From assembly GCF_017591425.1 (NCBI RefSeq), contig NW_024464918.1, forward strand, positions 10,476,001 to 10,540,000: 64,000 bases of DNA, written 5' to 3'. The translations under genes were made by a program, and so were the position numbers. This stretch comes from Ochotona curzoniae. Lineage: Eukaryota; Chordata; Mammalia; Lagomorpha; Ochotonidae. Below the pieces are notes generated by a model that worked only from the letters and a program-made list of their open reading frames with translations, was not told the origin of the DNA and made no database searches. Positions 57,780 through 64,000 of the stretch are shown in pieces. The first letter of the stretch is position 1; every line of letters starts with the position of its first letter.

Positions 57780-58846
57780 TTACCATGTTCCTAGATAAGT
57801 AGAATCAACATCATCAAAATGTCCATATTACCAAAAGTAATGTACAGATTCAATGTGATCCCAATCAAAGTCCCAGCTACATTCTTCAAGATAATACAAA
57901 AGTTCACCTGGAAACACAAAAGACCACGAACAGCCTACGCTATCCTGAAGAATAAAAATCAAGCTGGAGGAATCCACATTCCAGACCTCAAGCCAAACTA
58001 GAGGGCAGTGGTCATCAGAACAGTCGCACTGGTACAAAGACAGAGAAGGAGATCGATGAAACAGAATAGAAGCTCCAGAAAGGAGCCCACATGTGTACAG
58101 CCAACTCTTCCGCAAGAGAAGTGAAAATAACTCAGGGGTAAAGTCAGTCTCTTCACCAGATGTTGTTGGGCCAACTGGATAGCAGCCTACGGGAAAACAA
58201 GATCACCCGCTCCCCACCTCCACCCTCCGATCTCTCACTTTACACAAAAATCAGCCCTAAATGGATCAAGGACCTAATTCCGCTCTCAGAAGCCATCAAC
58301 CTACTAGAAAAAAAAAAAATATAGGAAGCACTCTACAAAAAACAGACATTGCATAACATGTCTTAGAAAAGTCACCAAAAGCAGAGACAGTCGATGTCAA
58401 AATAACAAATGGGACGACATCAAACTAAGAAGCTTCTGCACAGCAAAGGACACAATCAACAAAGAGGAAACCATCAATCTTTGCATATTACACAGCAGAT
58501 AAGAGACTAATATCCAGGATTTATAAAGAGCTTCAGGAACCCAATGGCAGCAAAATAAGCAACTCTGAAAAGAAGAGGAAGACTCCCAAGGAAACTGTTA
58601 AGTACACCTTAAGAGTAGGACACTGGATTTTCTCCCATTGCCTGTATCTACCATGTCATGATACACTTAAACATCAGAATGATGGACTCGTGACTCTTGC
58701 AGAAGGACTGTACTGTTACAATAATAGGGGGAAAACAGAGTGGGGGAGGAAGGAGGAAGAAGGGTTGTCGAAGGGGGAATCTCTGCGTGTATAAACCCAC
58801 ATCACGGAAAAACAATACAAGTTAGTAAATAAATAAATGAAAGAAT
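57780..58846 (+). mobile_element. LINE-1 3' end (ORF2 C-terminus plus 3' UTR), 5'-truncated, with duplication
   Basis: Begins in ORF2 after the reverse-transcriptase core. A 60-codon frame at 57819-58001 reads as the conserved L1 ORF2 segment with '[20 protein letters not shown]' and a later '[10 protein letters not shown]'. Downstream the frame is broken, but the order continues ('tctgcacagcaaaggacaca', 'gagactaatatccaggattt'). The 3' UTR (from about 58560) has a G-rich purine tract (58725-58778) and an AATA-type tail. The direct repeats 'atttcttaat' (57770-57779) and 'atttcttgat' (58847-58856) match at 9 of 10. Less decayed than the copy at 27.6 kb. Confidence 0.9.
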
Positions 58847-58856
58847 ATTTCTTGAT

Positions 58857-59089
58857 CTGATTCCTGTTGCTTCTTAATGATTTTGTTGGCATTTTTACAA
58901 GCACAAGAATAGCCACACTCTAAATAGCTCGAGAGAATATAAATTTGCTCCCTGATAACACAAAACACTGCATTTTCTCACCCAGGGAAGAGTGTTTTAC
59001 AACAGAATAGTCTGTCGATTTCCCTCCCTCATATTATTGATAGTTTTCCAAAGAATGATATCTAGTTGGGGTTATACCAACAGTTAGAT
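58857..59089. other. Unassigned stretch
   Basis: No gene or repeat recognised. Confidence 0.35.
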
Positions 59090-59402
59090 AGAGGTCAGCA
59101 TCGTGGAAGAGTTAATAAAACTTCTGCCTGCCATACCAGCACCCTGTATGGGCTTGGATTTCTATCCCAGCTACTCCACTTTCAGTCCAGCTCCCTGATA
59201 ATAGTGTGGGAAAAGCAGCAAAAGATGGTTCAAGTGCTTGGTGCTGTCTGCATGAGGGACCCGGAAGAAACTCCTGGCTCCTGGTTTTAGGCTGGCCCAG
59301 CCCTGGCCATTGTGACCATCTCCGGGAAGGAACCGGAGAACACAAGATCTAACTTTCCTTTTCTGTATAAATAGTATTTTTTTTCCAAAGTTAAATAAAA
59401 GG
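59090..59402 (+). mobile_element. C-SINE of older subfamily
   Basis: 'aggtcagcatcgtggaagag' head, 'agcaccctgtatgggcttgg', 'ggaagaaactcctggctcct', and 'ccaaagttaaataaaagg' tail. Confidence 0.8.
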
Positions 59403-59929
59403 TACTTGTTTCTAAACGTTAGTGGTTTAATGATGATAAAACAAAATCAGTCTATCCATTATCCATTCAAGGAGACCCAGTAAAGCACTGAAGCGTTAAT
59501 ATTTATTGTCCAGCAAAAAAAAAAAAAATACTCAGGGCACACTCACCAGCAATTAATAAGTGGCATTCAATAACATCTGCAATAAAATGTTGTGCCTTTA
59601 TACAGAAAACACCAAAATCGCATCAGTGTGACGTTCCTTTCTTTTCGTCTGTTAGTGTTTGCTATAACGACAAATACAAGTCTTATCTGTTTAAAAGCTT
59701 GAGAGACGTTCCAAAGAGAGGGATGATCGGAAGCCAGAGAGGCAGACAAACCTGCTTTTCCCTTGGCTTCAAATCAGATTCATAAATGCTGTTTTCCATG
59801 AACAATAATTTCACTGCTTTGAGAGTCCAGAATTTAGCAATCGCTTCGCAACTTCCAGAACGTAGACAGTTAAACCTTGCAAAGCTGGGACCTCTTCGCC
59901 ATTCTTTATCCTGTGCAGCAGACTAGTTC
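59403..59929. other. Unassigned stretch
   Basis: No gene or repeat recognised. An A tract lies at 59515-59528. Confidence 0.35.
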
Positions 59930-60140
59930 AATTTCCTTAACCACATGTCCCCCATTAATTGCCTTTTCAATGGATTACTAATAAGTTTTTGATGTTAAGC
60001 AAACATCAATGCTCCTATTAAAGTGAGACCAAACACTGTGACTATTTGTTTAATAACATAGTCTGAATGAAGGACGAAGTTCAATTAGCACTGGAGCTGA
60101 TACAGCCTTCATTAGGAAGGAGAGGCAATTAAAAAGTAGA
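59930..60140. promoter_or_regulatory. Candidate conserved noncoding element
   Basis: Repeat-free block with 'cccccattaattgccttttc', 'atggattactaataag', 'agtgagaccaaacactgtga' and 'gttcaattagcactggag'. The 60150-60200 continuation is CpG-containing ('accgaggcgcacatcatgcg'). Motif texture only. Confidence 0.3.
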
Positions 60141-60448
60141 AGGCTGCAGGAGGCACCGAGGCGCACATCATGCGGCAGGCGGAAAGGACGAGCGGCACAG
60201 AGTTCCTTTGAAAAAACTGGAACCTGAAGACTTCAGACAGAAGGAAGGATCATTAGCACAAAATTAAGCACCCTAATAGGGTGATCCTTATTCCACCAGC
60301 CCCAAAAGAAATATGAGGCCAAATCACATAATCTAAATAAACGGCAGGGTGTCAGGACAATTGGAAGGAACAGGAATTATCTAGCAGGTAAAACCTTCAT
60401 TGAGTACAGAGGTGGGTGCACAAATTGTTCAAGGGACGTTACCAAGCA
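60141..60448. other. Unassigned stretch
   Basis: No gene or repeat recognised. Confidence 0.35.
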
Positions 60449-60590
60449 CTGTTTCGGCAGTCAAATGACATACCTGTGTCATTAACTGGTGGTGTGACCT
60501 TGAGTTTATCATGCGATCTCCGTAGATGTATTTCTCCTCACAGAAAACTGTGGAGAATAAATGCATGTAATCCTCCAGGTAAATAGTTCT
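60449..60590 (+). mobile_element. MIR SINE relic
   Basis: 'actggtggtgtgaccttgag', 'tatttctcctcacagaaaac', 'tgtggagaataaatgcatgt' keep the MIR core order. Confidence 0.6.
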
Positions 60591-60782
60591 TTAATTTTGT
60601 GATTCCATTTACTCATCTTTGTTAGCCCAGTGACTCCAAAGACAAAGAAAATAATAAGCTGCCTGATAACTAACACTCTACTTAGGATCTTTTTAAAAGG
60701 AACATAGTAAGGATGAAGAAAATTATCATAAATTGTAGATCACGACTAAAATCCTGGAATTTTAGGTCTAGCACTATTGAAA

Positions 60783-61070
60783 AGTTGGGAAAGCCTCTGC
60801 CTGTAGTGCCAACTTACCATATAGAGACCACTTCAAGCCCCAGCTGTTCCATTTTCAATCCAATTCCCTGCTAACGCAACTGGGAAAGCAAATGATAAGC
60901 CAGGTGTTTGCGCCTCTGAAACTAGTTGGGATACCTGGCCAGGGCTGCTGGCTCCTGGTTGAAGATCAACGCACTTCCAGCCATTATGGCTATTTGGGAG
61001 GTGAACCACCAAATGAAAGATCTCTCTCTCTAACTCTGCCTTTCAAACAAATAAATTTACCTTAAAAAGC
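60783..61070 (+). mobile_element. C-SINE, head shortened
   Basis: 'gttgggaaagcctctgcctg', 'ccatatagagaccacttcaa', 'cctgctaacgcaactgggaa' (older body type), '(ct)n', and 'caaacaaataaatttacctt' tail. Confidence 0.75.
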
Positions 61071-62020
61071 TAGATTTTCCCTGATCTAAGGCAATTGTCA
61101 ATGTCTATGAAGAAATTTTAAATCACTGTCATATACCAGATTTTTTCAGAAAACTTTCCTTTCAGCATTGCTTACACCTTAGTCCCATTCAAGTATGAGG
61201 AGTACGAAGTATAAAGAGTAAAGCAAACATCAACCTTGAAGCCACAGCCCTGTGAAGAGGCGCAGGAGGACCAGTGCAGTCGCCTGGTGACTGCTTTTCT
61301 ACAGAGCTCCCAGGCGGGAGAGGAAGGCAGACATGTTCCATGGAAGAAAGAGTGGACAGGAACAAGCTAGAAACATCCTGAAGCAGGACATGGGAATGAT
61401 GAAATAAAATGGACGGCAATATGGTAGCGAGAACTCTCACAAAGGGTCAGAAACGGCCAAACCAAAGAAAAAAGCACTCAAGTGCAACACTGTAATTTCT
61501 AGAAATATTTATTCAAAAAGTATGATCACTTGCACTTCTCAGACAAATATAACATGGTGGTATTAAACCTAAAGAAATGAGGAGGAAAGCCGATCAAATG
61601 CAGGATGGGCAGTATGGGATGTCCCGCAGGATCGCCGGAAGAATAATAAAAGTAAATATCGTAAGGAGGAACTGTGCTGATGACATTTAATTCAAGAAAG
61701 ATTTTTAAAGTATTTTAAGAGAGATGATATGATGTGAAGAAGAGACAGAATGCTAGAGTTCAAGGTCAGAACGGCCGACTGCTGCCCACTCACGCAGTCT
61801 CAAGGAATATGACATTAAATTTGAGTTGTTTGGATGGGAGTCATTGTACTTCTTTGGACATACTAAACTTGACTCATTCTTTATCACTGTTTCAAAGTAG
61901 AGAAATAAGCTACAGGGTGATTATAAAAACTCATCTAGAAGCTAATGGTGGCTTGGGCAACATGTTGGTAGGAAGGGATGAGAATGGCCAGTATCTGCAT
62001 CTGTTTAAGAACGAAAGCAT
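61071..62020. other. Unassigned stretch
   Basis: No gene recognised. The 184-codon frame at 61734-62288 starts here and runs into a SINE, and the unique part has no known motif. Confidence 0.3.
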
Positions 62021-62330
62021 AGCACCGGTGCGGTGGCACTGCACGTTAATCCTCCAACCTGTGGCACTGGCATCCCATACAGGTGCTGCTTCATGTCCCA
62101 GCTCCTCCGTTTCTGAAACCAGCTCTCTCCTTATTGGCTGGGAAAGCAGTGAAGGGTGGCTCAAGTGTTTGGGCCTCTATATCTACATGGGAGACCCAGA
62201 AGAGGTTCTTAGCTTTCCACTTCAGACCAACGCAGCTTATGGCCATCTGCTGGGTGAACCTGTAGATGAAGACTCTTTTTCCCTGTAAAAATCTGCCTTT
62301 CAAATGAAAATAATTCTTCAAAAAATAAAG
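62021..62330 (+). mobile_element. C-SINE of older, rabbit-shared type
   Basis: 'agcaccggtgcggtggcact' head, 'gcactggcatcccatacagg', 'tcaagtgtttgggcctctat', and 'tttcaaatgaaaataattct' tail. Confidence 0.85.
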
Positions 62331-62914
62331 CAACAGGATATGCTGAGAGATTGGATATGCTTCAGTGTTAAGACAGAGGGAGGCAGCAAGACAATGTCAA
62401 GATTCCAACCCCAAACTAGAGAAATAAAATTGACATATATGGGAATTGTAAAAACTGATATATTCATCTTCAAATAATAAAACAATAGCGATAATGATTC
62501 CATATTCCCCACAATTCTAAGCTCTACATCAAAGAAAATGGAATGACAAATGCTGGCATGTTCGCACCATAGAAACCATAACCTGAGACAGAACCACTTA
62601 TCTTCCAACAGAAAACATGCACACATATAAAGTAGTCACAAGTCATAAGAAAAATGTATTTAATATGACTTCATCTATATTTCATATTCATGTATACCTA
62701 CAGGATCAGAAATAATATATAAAAAGTCATTAATAATAGTCACCTGTGGAAATGGGCAGCAAGAGGGAAAGTCTTTCACTAACAACTTGTGTTTTATGCT
62801 TGTAAAACTACGGACTTCTTGGAACAAAACACAGTGGTAAGCTGAGAAGCACCTGTCACGTGTTTCAGAACTCAGAGAATACCCTATAGGGTTGCGAACA
62901 TTAGTGTGGTCATT
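62331..62914. other. Unassigned AT-rich stretch
   Basis: No gene or repeat recognised. Confidence 0.35.
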
Positions 62915-63010
62915 TACAAATGGGAAAAAGTGAGGCAGTCAGGTAGCTTCCCCAAAATCACAGTGCTCCCTGAAGACGGAATAAGACCTTGTAATCCCCA
63001 TGTCTTGTGC
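62915..63010 (-). mobile_element. MIR-type relic, reverse orientation
   Basis: 'catttacaaatgggaaaaag', 'tgaggcagtcaggtagcttc' and 'cccaaaatcacagtgct' match the reverse complement of the MIR core. Short and diverged. Confidence 0.5.
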
Positions 63011-63552
63011 CCTCAGCCATTGCTTCCCATGGGGCTCCCAGGTAAAGCTACTGACATCATGTCTACTGGAGTCACGGCTATGAACAAAGCCAGGGGACCA
63101 GGAAAAACCAACCAACCAACCCTGGTACATTTTTTGTGACAAAGGAAAATAATTCAATGGCAACAGGAAATACAGTCAAAACTATGATTATTTTTCTTAC
63201 ATCAGCACAATGATAAATCTGCATGGACCAATGTAAAGCGATCTTTCAGAATAAAAGAACACAGCTATTTTAAAAGCAGAAAACAGACAGCAGTTCGGAA
63301 AAGTTTTCCCTAAAAACGTAACTTGCTAGAGCCTAGAAGCTTTACTTGAGAAAATATTGGAACTTGTCTTCTTGGGCTTCTTTTTAAAAAAGATTGGGTG
63401 GAGGAAGTGTGATTTTTTTTTTCTCCTACAAGGAGAATTTCCACATAACAACAGTCTCTGACGTCTGTGGGTAGAAAATGTCATATTGGAGAGTCAGCTG
63501 TGTGGGATGAGAAAAGTTAGCTCCGTCAACAGCCAAAAAAGAAAACGATTCA
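63011..63552. other. Unassigned stretch
   Basis: No gene or repeat recognised. Confidence 0.35.
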
Positions 63553-63868
63553 GGCAGCTGGCATGCTGGTGCAACTGGCTAATTCTCTGCCTTGCTTTGG
63601 GCACCAGTTCACATCCCGGCTGCTCCACTTCCCATTCAGCTCTCTGCTTGTGGCCTGGGAAAGCAGTCGAGGATGGACCAAAGACCTGGGACCCTGCACC
63701 CGTGTGGGAGACCCAGAAGAAGCTCCTGGTTCCTGGTTTCAGCTCAGCTCAGCTGAAGCCATTGCAACCATTTGGAGAGTGAACCAGCAGATGGAAGATC
63801 TGATTCTTCTTCCTTTAATAAATCTACTTTTCCAATAAAAACACTAAGTAAATCAGTTTTTTAAAGTT
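63553..63868 (+). mobile_element. C-SINE
   Basis: 'ggcagctggcatgctggtgc' head (about 15-20 bp is missing before 'gggcaccagttcac'), 'ggaaagcagtcgaggatgga', 'agacccagaagaagctcctg', and 'ttttccaataaaaacactaa' tail. Confidence 0.87.
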
Positions 63869-64000
63869 AATAACTCAGCTACCTGAGAAGTTTATTAGAT
63901 TATGTCTTGTGGAACATGCTACGTTATTCAATAAATGCACATTGAATAGTCATTCTGTGACTTGCACTTTGTCAAGCATTTCAAATTTATAAAATATGAT

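Noticed and set aside
61734..62288. 184-codon plus-strand open frame
   Set aside because: The C-terminal third reads through the C-SINE at 62021, and the unique part has no recognisable motif.

Overview
The window reads as nuclear DNA from a lagomorph, most likely a pika (Ochotona). The main evidence is about 37 copies of the tRNA-derived lagomorph C-SINE. Many of them match the pika-type form, with a head reading 'atcccatatgggcaccggtt', a middle reading 'ggcctgggaaagcagtcgag' and a tail reading 'tttccaataaaaataaataa'. The base composition is AT-rich. I found no protein-coding gene, no intact RNA gene and no CRISPR array. The longer open frames are sense or antisense shadows of SINEs or chance frames. 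The species call comes from remembered repeat consensus, not from a database search.

Layout. Positions 1 to about 2058 are a decayed nuclear copy of mitochondrial DNA (NUMT). It runs from inside 16S rRNA through tRNA-Leu(UUR) into ND1, and it continues off the left edge. From 2.4 kb to the right end the window is a mosaic. It holds C-SINEs of at least three ages, two 3' ends of LINE-1 (27.6-29.1 kb and 57.8-58.8 kb), an older L1/HAL1-like fragment (9.4-10 kb), L2 and MIR relics, two MER5A-type hAT relics (4.1 kb and 45.1 kb), a probable MaLR LTR piece (46.8 kb) and a 53-bp perfect GATA microsatellite (19.19 kb). Between these lie non-repetitive AT-rich stretches. Several are rich in homeodomain, POU or TCF-like motifs and look like candidate conserved noncoding elements (12.73-13.01, 26.46-26.72, 32.08-32.34, 34.69-34.87, 39.23-39.62, 43.29-43.45 and 59.93-60.14 kb).

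The most distinctive items are two tiny U2 snRNA retro-insertions at 14466-14499 and 33273-33308. Each begins at U2 nucleotide 1 and stops at nucleotide 34 or 36. Each is flanked by a clear target-site duplication and has no poly(A). The shared 3' end falls inside the branch-point-recognition segment of U2.

Interpretation. The window is a gene desert or a large intron, possibly near a developmental gene. No genes here work together. Its history is one of L1-driven insertion (SINEs, U2 fragments, L1 tails) into older mammalian repeats, plus one mitochondrial DNA insertion. I found no convincing undescribed gene system.
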